A stretch of 64,000 nucleotides of DNA, from positions 4,030,001 to 4,094,000 of the forward strand of contig OX637794.1 of assembly GCA_951802425.1 (NCBI GenBank). Reading direction: 5' to 3'. The notes beneath the pieces are model-generated. The model was not told where the DNA came from and searched no databases. It saw nothing but the letters and a program-made list of their open reading frames with translations. Numbering within the stretch: the first letter of the stretch is position 1; every line of letters begins with the position of its first letter. This document shows positions 22,960 through 34,439 of the stretch, piece by piece. Source of the DNA: Clavaria fumosa (lineage: Eukaryota; Basidiomycota; Agaricomycetes; Agaricales; Clavariaceae). The position numbers were made by a program, and so were the translations under genes.

Positions 22960-23640
22960 TAACTATGAAAAGTAAAGGGGAGTGGAGCAAGCAAGGTAGA
23001 GGAGTAAACATGAGTAAGCAAAAGGAAAAGGAAAGAGGGAGTGAGGTAGGTTAAGCAGGGGAGGCGAAGACGGGGCCTCTGAGTCACACAGGGCGAGAGG
23101 AGAGATGTGGGGCATCTGGACGCACGGAGCATGAGGCGAACAGATCGTGATACATCGAGGACATGGGACACAGGGAGCGTGAGAGGCACAGATGGCGGAC
23201 AAGCGCTTGCCAGGATTAGACTTTAATATCATGTGATTGTGAGCCTGGATTTGACATGTCATGTGATCATGAGCATTTAAATGTTGGCCAATTCAGTGTT
23301 AGTGTGGGAAATTGCCATGTGATCATGAGCATGAGAATGTGCATTGGTTGAAAAACGCCTCATGCTCATTTTTGTTCCCTGTCCTGTCTCTCTCTCAACC
23401 ACCACCATGCCTGCTGCTGACTTTCAGCTAGCCGCTCCGCTTCGCCTCGACACCATTTTTCACTCAACTGCTGTCATCCCAGCTGCCGACTTAACTGCTC
23501 TGCTCCGCCTCAATGCATTTTTCATTCATTTTTCACTGTCCCAGCTGCTGACCTTTTGCTAGCCACCCCCCCCCCCCCCCCCCCCTGCCTCAGCCCCCTT
23601 GCCACCAATGACAAGGCAGCAACCGGATGCATACAGTTGC
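22960..23640. other. Spacer with purine-rich stretch and a 20-C homopolymer
   Basis: A GA-rich region follows the hAT TSD. CATGTGATCATGAG-type motifs recur at about 23,255 and 23,315. A run of 20 C residues lies at 23566-23585. No gene is recognisable. Confidence 0.5.
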
Positions 23641-23649
23641 TGCCTTGTG

Positions 23650-24060
23650 GCCAGTGGCATGTTGTCGGTTCCACCGCAACTGGGGGCTCCCAACCTGCGG
23701 TGGTCAGTCACAACTGATGCAGTGTCCACTCGTTGTTTGATACTGGGGGCTCACAGCCCAGGCACTGCGGTGCGTCTGGGCTCCCAACCTTTGGTGGTCA
23801 GTTATGATTGATGTGGTGTCCACTCATTGTTTGATACTGGGGGCTCATAGCCTGGGCACTGCAGTGCGTCCGGGCTCCCAACCTTCGGCAGTTGGTCAAG
23901 ACTGAAGTGGTGTCCACTTGTCATTTGATACTGGGGGCACACAGCCCAGGCACTGCAGCATGTCCAGGCTCCCAACCTTTGGCAATTGGTTGCAGCTGAC
24001 ATGTTTCCTGCTTGCCATTCAAGACTGCGGCCAATACGGTTCCTGCTAGCTGCTCAAGAC
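23650..24060. repeat. Tandem repeat, about 94 bp x 4, upstream of the MARTKQ gene A
   Basis: Units contain CACTGCGGTGCGTC and GGGCTCCCAACC; the latter recurs at about 23,687, 23,781, 23,875 and 23,969. A related but shorter array (about 49 bp, with CTGCGGTGCGTTAAG) occupies the same position upstream of gene B at 46,680-47,150, so the arrays travel with the gene family. Confidence 0.8.
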
Positions 24061-24218
24061 TGGAGGCTTAGGCAGTAAGTGGATTACTGTTTCAGATCTT
24101 TCCCTACTGATGGACCTCACCTCAGGCCAGCAACCAGCCCCACTTCACCTGGCAACTTTTTTTTTTCTTGCCATCTTGTATTATGTAGCAATAGCAAATG
24201 TGTTATGTAGGGATTGTG

Positions 24219-24264
24219 CAGTGGGGTGCCCCCAATGAGGGCCCATGTTGGGGGTTCCCCCACT
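24219..24264 (+). promoter_or_regulatory. Conserved hairpin upstream of MARTKQ gene A
   Basis: Outer arms CAGTGGGG (24219-24226) and CCCCACTG (24257-24264), inner arms CCCCCAA (24229-24235) and TTGGGGG (24248-24254), loop TGAGGGCCCATG. It lies 207 bp before the ATG. Gene B has the same core at the same place with a different but still complementary outer stem, which points to selection on pairing. Confidence 0.6.
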
Positions 24265-24471
24265 GTGCTTTCCATTAGTTAGTCAGCCAGTCGAGGAAAG
24301 TGAAATAAAAAGAACAAAAATTGACTTGGACAAAGAAAAGTCAAACTTTTTACCAAATAAGGGGGGACCCTTGCCCGAAAGAGGTGTGATGTCACATGAC
24401 TCGCCAGATCGGGCAAGGCGGCATACTGATCACCACTGATCAACCTCAACATTGTGCACACATGAGAGAAC

Positions 24472-26127
24472 ATGGCAAGAACTAAGCAGAATCTGAAGAA
24501 GACAACCAGTGGTCACTTGATCAGGGTGCGACTAAGGCTCCCAACCCACAGTAAGCTCAGCCCCCAAATTCCAAGGGACAAACCTATGCCAGTAAGCTTA
24601 AGCCATTGTGCACCTATGCCCAGCACTGATTATGCCAACAGAAGGTAGACACCGCCAGGAACAATAGGGTTTGTAAAGATTTTAAATTATTGCTTGATAA
24701 TTCATCCTGATCTTTGTTGTGATCCTACTATAGTGGTGTTCTGGCTGTGGTAACAGCGGCAATTCAATCAACTGTGATTTCTGCAAAAGAACAATCTGTA
24801 ATGAATACTTCCAGATTCCCTGTGGGGAAGCTGCTATAGCAAGACAAGAAGTCAAGTTCAAATGTCCTGCCTGCCACATCTCATCCGAAAACTGCAAAAA
24901 CCCCTACGAGGTAGAGTGCATCTGAGATTCCACCTACTCAGCCTTTTTTTACAATAACATTTTAAAGCCCCTCTATCTCCGGGGAAAGCCAATGAAGGAC
25001 TTGATTGGCTGGATCAAGGCCCCCACTCTTCGCAGTAACTATGTGTGCCAAAACACCAACTCCCTTGCAATGGTGAACATTCGCCTTTCCAACATCCCTC
25101 GCAGGGGCAATCCATTCTATTCCATTGCCAACAACATCGGGGGCTGGTTCACCAACACCTCCAATGGACAAGAACTCCTCAAATGTGACATAACACTTGA
25201 TGTCAATCCCGAGGATGGCAAATCGCTTGAAACGCACCAAGCAATCCTACAGGGCTTCATAGGAAAACTTTGAGGGTAATTTTTTACATTATTGTACATA
25301 CATAATATGCAATGCCTAATCATCTTTTTATACACCCATTCAAATCCCAATAATGGAGATTTGCACTGTGCTCCTGGTGTTGGATTGGAGATTGGTCAGG
25401 TACAGCCTTAGTTGGATTTTATGACTTTTTTATCTGATGGCTCTTAGTTCTTGGAAGAAATTATTGGTGCAGATGTAAAATTGTTTGCAAAGGAATTGCA
25501 CTCAATCCTGGTTATGCTGGTCTGTGGCCAAGTCTGGGAGATTCCTGAGGCAAATCAGGCAATCAAAACATATGCCAAAAGGTGAGTCCGCTGCCATATA
25601 CTCAGACATTCAATTAAAAAACACACAGTGAATCCTTCAACTGGATCATTGGCTTTGGCCAACCAAATTTCTACCCACACCTGGCCACACCGTTTCTGAT
25701 GAAGCTCACAGTCAAAACTTACATCAAATGTTTCTCAATCAGTAGGATCGTCCCCAATTTACTCAAGGAGGAAGAAGGCCTTGGGGTGCACACCTCACTT
25801 ATAACTCTCAGCCCCAGCTTTGGGCTCAAATTCTTCTGGTGCCACAAGACCCTCCGCCCTCTCGGCGAGCTCATTCTGCTTCAGTGCCCGAAATGCACTG
25901 TCCTTCGCTCAATGACATTCACTACGATTGGCCAGAGGGCAGGCATATACAAAGCTTTCTGCCCTTGTGGATTTACTGTTGAGAAGGATGTGAAGATTGC
26001 CGATGCTACGCTGCCCCAGGCAGCTGATGGAAGTGTTATTGGCTGGGGTTCGCACCTTTGGTTTGGCAGCCCTGCAGCTGCAAGCAAGGCTTGGAATGCT
26101 CCCTGCAACACATACAATGTCTTGTAA
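24472..26127 (+). pseudogene. MARTKQ (H3-tail-mimic) zinc-finger gene A, decayed paralogue of gene B
   Basis: Exons by homology to gene B: 24472-24591, 24642-24668, 24734-24910, 24968-25275, about 25301-25399, 25448-25581, 25629-26127. Exons 3, 4 and 6 have exactly the same lengths as in gene B (177, 308, 134 bp). N-terminus MARTKQNLKKTTSG resembles histone H3 (K4, K9, T11, G13 kept). Zinc finger CSGCGNSGNSINCDFC follows, but the third Cys pair has lost a ligand (CNEY versus CDRC). The candidate His (LYTHS) and Cys (LVCGQ) pair and the C-terminal CPKC...CPCG ribbon are present. Decay: TGA at 25271-25273, probably from CGA, and no AG acceptor before exon 5. No function is known. Confidence 0.72.
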
Positions 26128-26484
26128 TATTTCGCGTGTGTGTCACCACTGTCTGTCAGGCCAAACATTGATTTGTTTGTAATACCAATTCTGATTGTCT
26201 CGTTTGCAATGCCATTTTTTTAAAAATATGCCAAGCAACTAGAGGATGAGCTGCTGTTTTGCTGATTAAAATGGCCCTGGGGAAAAGCACTACAGTCTGC
26301 TGGCATCACTTTGCACACTGTTTGTTGTTTCTTCATGCTGTACTGGAAACAGCACTGAAATCTTTAATTTAGAGCTTACAGAAACATTCTAGAATATGTA
26401 GGGATACCAAAGAGCATTTTTCTGTAATTTTAGGATGCTCACAGACAAGTGTAGCAATAAATTGAGAATTGGAGCCACAGAGGA

Positions 26485-27580
26485 CTACACCGTACAAACA
26501 GTCACTCTGCACAGCCGCAGGAACATTTGCTTGTCATCATCTGAGCTTGCAACCTCTTCATCCTCATGCTCTCCAACAGCATCTGGGTGCAACATTGAAT
26601 CTTCTAACACTGGTTTCAGCTTCAGTGGGCGCTTGGGTCGAGGCGGTAAGTCTTTTGCACAGACTTTTGCGACCTGTAATCTCTCACATTTCGCCATCCA
26701 TGCCTCGATATCCTGGTTGTACGGGGCCATCATTGCCTTCCACTCAAGCTCGACCACTTGCTTTGCAGCTTTTTTACTCTTTCGCCCTGCGGCTCGCCTT
26801 GCCTTTGCAGCAGCTTCGTCCTCTTGCTTCTGGTTGTGTGCTCTTAGTTGTTCACCAAACTCGGGGTCTGTTAAATGTCTTCCAAGGCCTCCAGGAAAGA
26901 GTGTAGCTCAGTCAGTCTTGAGTTTGTTCTCTTTATGCTGTGTTTTCGTGCCTCGTCCACCCACTACCGTAATACTCCCTGGTCTGAAGGGGGGAATCCA
27001 CTCTCATCCATTCCATACAAGTCTTCAGGTCTGATTTCTGTTCACAACAAACTTCTCCACCAGCTCAAACCAACATTTCTTGGTTTCAGGATTCAGGGCT
27101 CATGTGTGTTGTGATTTCGGACCAGGTTTGTGTGTTGTTCAATGTTGTTCAGGGTCATTGGGAAGCTTCGATCTGCTGATTCCTTGATGCAGCTTACAAT
27201 AACAGCTTCGCTTCTTAAGCAGGTGTGAGCTTCTGCTGCTCTTCATGTGCCTCTTGGATACTCCTTCCCCCATTACACCTGTTAATTATTGTTCTCCACT
27301 GAGACTCTATCCGTATTCCTTTGCTATTTGCCATGCACTCCTGCACATGTGAGACTCCTTTGTCTGCTCATGATGGTAGGCATCAACTGCATCCTGCAGC
27401 ATTGTATCCTTGGCATGGCTCTTAATTTGAGCTTTGACATGTTCTGACAGCGCTCGGTAGGGAATAGGAAGGCGAGTTCAGGCCGGAGGGTTCCGATGGA
27501 ACGGGTTGACATGTGAAGAAGCATGCGTTTGATGCACACCGTCACGTTAAACGTTGATCCTGCTTTAGGACTCTCATTTT
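26485..27580 (-). pseudogene. Relic of a second pogo-like transposase
   Basis: Scattered minus-strand pieces in three frames read in the right order: an HTH region with RALSEHVKAQIK...AWQIAKEYG (27,310-27,470), then ESADRSFPMTLNN (about 27,180), PETKKCWFELVEKFVV (about 27,080), LYGMDESGFPPSDQG (about 27,010; the DE of the DDE core), and a basic, Lys-rich tail at 26757-26485. Several stops and frameshifts separate them and most of the core after the first Asp is deleted. It lies between the MARTKQ gene A and the TET-like gene and belongs to a different pogo subgroup from the one at 7.9-10.8 kb. Confidence 0.65.
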
Positions 27581-27890
27581 GCTTGGATTGCTTCCAGATG
27601 AGGGATGAGTTTATACAGGAATAAGTTCTATTTTGACTCAATCCAATCTTGAAGCCATAAAATGTGATGAAGTGGCAAAAATCTTGAAACAAAAGTGACC
27701 CAACTGGCTAATACGCATGTCACTTCTCATTGATTCATTCAATCCAGCTGAATTTGGCAAGAAGGTAGATATAATAGGTTGCAATCTCTCAAAAAAATTC
27801 ACAAGGGATCTGGGCAAAAATAGGTGATCTTTGCTATTGGTGTGTAAAGTGGTGGTGGTGTGCAAAGTGATGCTGGTAGACTGTATTTGA

Positions 27891-29243
27891 CTATGTTTTT
27901 TGGCTATAAATGCCCTGTGTCATCCACCCAATGGCATCCTTTCCAAAATGTCTGAGAACTGCCTTCCTCATAAACATGGTGTAACATATGCGATCCCCTT
28001 CTCCCCAGCTGTCAACTTCATGTGTGAGCAAGTTGGCACAAAATGCCACAACTGTGCCACTTGGATAATGAAGGTCTAGCCCAAGCTCCTTTAAATGCAG
28101 TGTGGCATTTGAATAGCTGCCGATAGTGGTAAGCACATCATACCAAGCGTGGCTTCCGTTTCTGTCAATGTGAGGCTTTGTTAACCAATTTGCCATGATG
28201 GAAATTCCAGTAAAGACAGAGGACCAAAGGGATGCCTTGTGATTTGTGAGCTCATCTTCTCTGAGTCTTGCCAATATCTCCTTTCCAGCCTGGTAAAGTT
28301 CTGGATGGGTAAGCTCCAAGACATCATTCAAAATAGCCATAACTGCTTGAGAAGAGAGCAACCACAGCTCAACTTCTTCGCTACTTAAGCTCACAGAGGG
28401 CTTCAGGGGCCATTTTTCTGTCTAAAGACCATGGGTTAATAATGAGGGCTAGGTGTAACAGTAAACCTGACCCAAATGCCATGGCCTTGAGCAAACCATC
28501 CAGCTGAATAGGTCTCGACACCTGTTGGAAAGCTTCTGCTTGGATGGGCTTCTGCAAACTTGTTGGGGTCTTTCCTCCAGGAGACCTTGTTGTCTGCATG
28601 TGGCACTTTCACTTGCAAAGACATCTTCTTGGCAACATGGTGTGTTGATCTGAAGAGCTCCACCTTCATGGACAAGGCTTTAGATATATCAGCCTTATAA
28701 AAGATTTAAAGATTTACCTGGCGATGAGGCAGCAGCAATCCTGGAAGATACCAGAAGATGATATGGCCTTTGCAGTCCACTACAGTGGCAGGCTGATCAG
28801 TGTGTCCCAACTTGGGGACTGGAAATTTCAATCTTGCGTTATTTGAGGCAGAAGCATACTCTTCAATATTCCAGTCAAGGTAATCTATTCCTGGGCTCAG
28901 ATGGGATAGGAGATGAATAAATGAGCTTACAGGCATTGAGAAATGCAGATGCAATGACTTTCAGCAGCCTCCTTCGATCCTCTTGAGCTGGGGTATGATT
29001 TCGAGGACTTTTTTTTTCATTTTTGCTGGCCTTTTGGAAATGGCTGCTATCCCTGTTGATGTCATCAGATTTAACAATGTAGAGAACAAGGACGTTATAC
29101 TTGAATGGTGAAGGTAGGGCCTTGCTTGGGGACTGGTTTTGTAGCCTATACAAAAACTGCTCTTGAATGGAGAAAGCCTCCTCTGTTATTTTCATTCTTT
29201 TTTGGCATCTAGGAAGATCCCCATCTGAACATATGTGATTCAT
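27891..29243 (-). CDS. TET/JBP-like 2-oxoglutarate Fe(II) dioxygenase (possibly slightly decayed)
   Basis: Exons: 29243-28931, 28890-28718, 28693-28472, 28421-27891. The last exon has the catalytic core: KPHIDRNGSHAWYDVL gives the iron-binding HxD, LLTHEVDSWG the second His, and GDRICYTMFMR the Arg that would bind 2-oxoglutarate. Family-typical stretches upstream are VVDCKGHIIFWYLPG and SAGWFAQGHG. Such enzymes oxidise 5-methylcytosine; in mushrooms they form expanded families linked to KDZ transposons. Problems: the codon across the first intron is T|GA (an ancestral C|GA would fit), and the gap between exons 2 and 3 is only 24 bp and contains TAA. So the gene may be a recent pseudogene. Predicted length about 366 aa. 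Confidence 0.72.
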
Positions 29244-30259
29244 TTTCTTTCAGGAGGAGGGCAGGGGCAGGAGAAATATTGGCAGCAGAGATGGACCAGA
29301 CAGGCTGTGACAAGCATGGTGTAAACTGTTTTGATCGTCGCACTCTTGCTTTTAGCCTTTTAGTCTTTAGTCTTTAAACAATTGCATCCTGTAAATGCGT
29401 CATGTGTCAAGTTGAATTGTCTATTTATGGATATTTGGATTTAGGCCCAGCACCTAAATTCCCTTTTTAAATTTCAGGATTCTCTGGCAGAGTTCAGGCA
29501 CACCAAATCCAAGCGCCTGCAGTGGCAACACTGTCATGCGGAGCAGTGCCCCCCTTGCCCACTCCTTTGTGCTTTGAATCTTATCTTGTCTTGGTAGGGA
29601 GGCCTAATACTGAGTATCTACTGAGTTTGGTCTTCATCCTGTGCCAAGAGAGTGATTTGTCTACTAATAATTCAACGACTACCCTCTCCCCCCCATTGAA
29701 AGGAAGGGCAGGACTCATACCTGCATAGGCCCTATGGTTCTGACAGTTTCTCAGATAGTGGAAAATATTCCAGTGCAGCAATCTATTATTAAGAGAGCTC
29801 TGGGACATGTGAAGAAGCGTGGTGCATTTTAAGCTGGCATGTCGCAGTGCATTTAGCTGATGGCAGTGCGGCCTACTAACCACTCTCTGCCACCTCTTGC
29901 TGGCTCAAATTTACTTATAATAAAGTGACACCAGGACTTTTCTGCACTTATGTCCTAAATCTAGAACTGGGATGGCTAAATTTGCGCTCTGAAGCCCTGG
30001 AGCACAACGGAATGGCATAAAGTCTACGTCACAGTAAGGCAACCAGGTGTTTCTGTGGGTCCGAGGGTCATTTGATGAAGAATAGGTGCCCACCGATGCA
30101 CCAGCCATGCCCTGCAAGCCTAAGAGCGAGTAAGCAGGACGCGGTGACGCAATCATGAGGTCATGCGTTGCGATTTTCTTTTCCATGCCTCTTTTTTGTG
30201 TGGAAAAAAGCCTCAGAGTCCAGATTGTCTGTGGAATTGGTGAGAATTTGTGGTCAGTT
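29244..30259. other. Spacer between the TET-like and JmjC genes
   Basis: About 1 kb with stops in all frames apart from short runs. A minus-strand frame reaching into the JmjC 3' end (30399-29911) has no recognisable motif. I see nothing I can support. Confidence 0.4.
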
Positions 30260-32819
30260 TTACTCCAAGAAAGATTTCTCAGAAAATGACATGCCGTCAT
30301 TTTGAGAGTGTGGCCTTTTAGGACGCAGGTCTGGCTCAGATTCGTCATCTCCTGCTCCACTGGCATCTTCATCTTGCTCCTCTCCAGATGTCTGTGCATA
30401 GACTGGGTTGTTCAACAAATCTTGGAGCTCTGTCCAGACCTGAGACTCATCGCAGGGAAAGATATGGAACTTTGGGCCATTCCAAATGAACCAGTGGCAT
30501 TTGCTTGGATCGTCATTGAGAAGTTGCTCGAAGGAATGTAGAATATCCTGCCATTCCTTGCAGATGTGGTCAAGAACAGCTGCGGTCACCTGTTTAGTCG
30601 TAATTGTAAGCGGTGCCTTCTCTTCCCATCTCTTCATGTAGAAACAGAGTGTGGTGCCGAATTGAATGAGCAATCTGTTGAAGAGATAACAAGGGTTTAC
30701 CCCTTGATCTCCAATCTCCAAGACATATCGGCGGTTAAACCAGCTTCGAAAAATACAGTATCGCCACATCGCAGCATTTCGTTCTTCAAGAACCTCTGGA
30801 TGAGATTTCTTGCCAGAGTGTTTTAGACCGAGCGCCATCGCAAACTCAAGCATATTTCCAACCATTATGACATCCAAGAGACCCTCTTGAGTTGTGACAT
30901 CAGGAATGTGGGCAACTGTATCACTAAAGGCTAAAAACAATCTCAGATGGAATACTTTGCAATACAACAGGAAATACCATATTTTGATGTGCCACCAACA
31001 TAGTGCTCAACCCAGATGGCCATCATCCTACTCAGGTATGTGCCTGTTGACTTGAGGTCCTGATTTGTGATGACTGGGTTAAGCACAAATGTGTGCAGGG
31101 TTGAAGCACAGGTCAGAGCCATAGTTGATGCGGAGTAGAAATGCTGGCTGTAGACTATTGTTGGCTCTGGACCAAGTACAAAGTGAAGTGTTCCAGGTTG
31201 CATGAAGCTGTTGGATTCTCAGTAAATGAAGCATGTGGGAATTGCTGTGACTTACAAAACGTCCCCTGTCTTCAAATGGATTGCCTCCGCCTGCAGAAAC
31301 CCTTTCCCTGTGCTACAGGCACCCCAGCTGAGAGGGAAAGCATGCGTCGAAAAGATGTCACCATGGTGATCTTCCTTCTCTACATTTTCATGGTGACACA
31401 TCACCACCCACCATTTCGAGCCTGACATGATAGTCAAAATGACTGCAAGACCAGAATCGTCAATGTGTGGCATGCTCATGGTACCACCAGTTGAAGCAAG
31501 TCCCCAAATCAGGTCCTCCTTGTCAGCTCAATTGCTGATGAAGCCATCCACTTTGTGAGTTTGATGCTGAGCCCACTTGTGGGTTGCAAGAGCACTGATT
31601 TGAGTGTATATCAATCAAAATGTCATGTCGATGCAGGGGTGGACATGCCTGAAGCAAGGTGGTGGGGGGAGACTGGGGTGGCCCATCGGGAAATCCAGGC
31701 TATTTAAAATGCGATGTTTTCCCTCATCCTGTGTTGACTCCAGAAGGTCAGCGAGAGTACCAGTACAGAGGAGGTTTATGTCTGGGTCCTTGTGCATCTC
31801 TGCAACTGCAGAAGATGAATTAGAAGGATCACCTGAAGTACTATGCATGACTCACCTTGGAAGACACATTTCTGGTGTAATGGGCCCAAAGTCGACAACC
31901 CCTCCTCATCAAAGTTCAAAGGTGTCACGGGTGTGTTTGTGACCAGGATGTGACAGTGGCAGAAGATCTGTTGGACCTCTGTGCTTGCCATCTTTATGAA
32001 ATCTGCCCAGGATGTGACGTATATGGCTGACCCCTTGGGGTCAAATATGGGGGACCTAGCGGCAGGAAAATGATGCTTGGGGACCCTGTTGACATAACCT
32101 TCTTCCACCATTTCTATGATGTCACTCAACACAGGATACTCTTGGAATCCCTGCTCCATTTTGAGAGAGATCTTTGAAGAACAATATGTTTCAAACTCAC
32201 TGAATCCTCTGTAGCAAAATGTTCATATACTGTTGGTTCATTATTGGGATTGGCATCAAACATCTTGACCTTAATTGCATGGTTCATCATCTTTATTGAC
32301 ACGTGAGATTAAAATGTTGGATAGTAGTCAAGACTTCACTCACCTTCAGGGGAGGTAGAGAATGTAGCTCCTCAGTCTTCTCACTGTCCTGAATGAAATA
32401 TAAGATGAAATGATGCACCTCTGCCCTGTTGTTGATTTTCTCCTTCTCATGATGTTCTACAATGCTTTGGAGGGTCCACCTCTTCTTGTTGTTGCTGAAC
32501 TGGAGCCCTTGGTAGTAATCACCTCCTGAATCAGAAGAGCCTTCTTCTCCAGCCACTGCTCTACGATTGTTATGTAGCCAGTTGCGAATTTTCTAGGATG
32601 AAACAGAATCAAAAATCAAGCAAGGAGATGGGTAAAATGGTTCTATGTTACTGTGGTTAGGTCATCTGGAGTGTTCTTGTTATCATTCTGGGCTGCATCC
32701 CTGATTTTTGCTTTGATTTCTTTGACAATACATGCTCTGCCTTTTGAGTTTGCTTCTTTGTAGCCTGCAAGGCTGTCTGTGAGTATCTTGGTATATTCTT
32801 GGGTGGTCCAACATGTCAT
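30260..32819 (-). CDS. JmjC-domain gene with homeodomain-like N-terminus (possible pseudogene)
   Basis: Exons read: 32819-32652, 32592-32344, 32290-32231, 32171-31856, 31805 to about 31640, one ending near 31252, one about 31207-30998, and a last exon from about 30950 to 30260. N-terminus: WTTQEYTKIL then, after an intron, KIRNWLHNNRRA, like a homeodomain recognition helix (WFxNxR). Then a JmjC fold: MPHIDDSGLA (HxD), SGSKWWVV, and MQPGTLHFVLGPE (second His), followed by YSQHFYS. JmjC enzymes are 2-oxoglutarate Fe(II) hydroxylases, often histone demethylases. The iron triad is complete. A TGA at 31530-31528 lies in the frame just before DLIWG unless an unseen intron removes it. The tail is acidic (EEQDEDASG) with PKRPHS basic motif. 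Confidence 0.65.
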
Positions 32820-34105
32820 TTTCCAAGCGGTGGGGTTGTTTGAGCAGTGAAATAGTGGGGAGCAAATGTTGAAAGAGAAGTGGCGTGTATCACGTGAGGA
32901 GGCAAAGCGCATGTACTTGCTTCACATGAGTCTGTGACATTGTAACACCTGGGATCCCAACCATTACTGTCACATTTGTGACCAATACTCATGTACTGTG
33001 ACTTGTGCATCTGTTATGTCTTCACCACTCATCCTTCCTTGTTCTGCTGTTCATGTGGGTCAAAAGGTCAGCTGCCCAGACTCTCTGGTTGCTTCACTTC
33101 AAGTCCAGGGGGCCATGTAAGCTTTCCTGCTCTTGATCTTTATGCAGGGCTGCTGCTGCTTTGACTTGGTCAACTAACTGGTTTGTGGAAGGGCCACAAT
33201 GACTTTGACAGGAGTTGGATTCCCACAGGTAATGCTGCACTTGGAAAGGGATGCATATGCATGTAAAGTCAGTCTTCACAAGCTGCTACATTTCAACAGC
33301 TGATCATATTAGATGAGCCACCCAGATACAAAAGGGCATCACATTGTAATGCTTTTGGATGTGAATCTTGTTCACCCAATGCAATCACATGTGTCAAATT
33401 TCTTGGGAAAGACTGAAGAAGGTATGTACCCTATGCACCTTTTCCTGTCATGATCTAAAAATAATATGTCTAGGACATGCATTCTTTCAGCAACTCTATC
33501 TGCTGTTTGATCAAGACTCCAATTACTGGAGTAGGCAACAGTATGAGGCTTTTGTTCTGTCTGTGAAAGCAAACTTTCCTGGAGACTCATGGGGATTCAT
33601 GGGGTATGTAGTCTGCATGATAAGCTAAATTCAAGTGTAATGATGTCATAAGGGCCGAGGAATCAGCAAATGCATGGTCTGAAAACAAAATACCTGGGTA
33701 CACAACACACTCCAAGGAGCAATTCAGATTGACAATGTTTCCCCCCCCATCACAGTGAAGCAACTCAAAAACCATTGCTTACTCCAATTGAAATGGACAG
33801 TAATGAGCTCCAGCGGTCTGTCAAGGAAGCCATTGAGATGCTTGCAGAAGATAAAGATGAGTGACAAGGACAACAGTGTCAGCAAAGCTTTCAACAGCCT
33901 AAAGCTTTTCCCATACTTTGTAGGATTGAACTAGGAAACAAGTCTATACACAGAATATGTGCATTCATTGCATACCAGGTTCCATGCCATATTGATGCCT
34001 TTTGGGATACAACCAATATGAGCCCACCACATTTGGGGGATGGGCATTGACAATGACTAATGTCTCACTCCGAGCACATGCACAGCATGATGCTGAGCAG
34101 AAGCA
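32820..34105. other. Spacer without a recognisable gene
   Basis: About 1.3 kb upstream of the JmjC gene. Short frames only. It presumably includes the JmjC promoter near 32,820-33,000. I see no repeats or transposon ends. Confidence 0.4.
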
Positions 34106-34335
34106 CATCTATACTACAAAGGAAGGTTGGTATCATGTGCGAGACAAACATCATCTATACCACAAAGGAAGGTTGGTATCATGTGTGAGACAAACATCAT
34201 CTATACCACAAAGGAAGGTTGGTATCATGTGCAAGATAAATGTCATCTATACTACAAAGGAAGGTTGGTATCACGTGCGAGATAAATGTCATCTATACTA
34301 CAAAGGAAGGTTGGTATCACATGCAAGACCAATGT
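34106..34335. repeat. 46-bp tandem repeat, five units
   Basis: Units start CATCTATAC at 34106, 34152, 34198, 34244 and 34290, exactly 46 bp apart, each containing AAAGGAAGGTTGGTATCA. The differences between units are mainly transitions. A plus-strand frame crosses the array but has no other coding character. Confidence 0.88.
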
Positions 34336-34439
34336 CAAAGTCAAACGTCAAAAGCACATGGTGCATTCACGTGATGGTGTCACGCTCGACATGCATATGC
34401 CCAAGCTAACCCACAAAATTTCCAACCTTTGTTTAACCC

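Noticed and set aside
34002..34409. 135-aa frame over the 46-bp repeats
   Set aside because: A 46-bp period shifts frame each unit and the reading is open by chance; no further coding signal.
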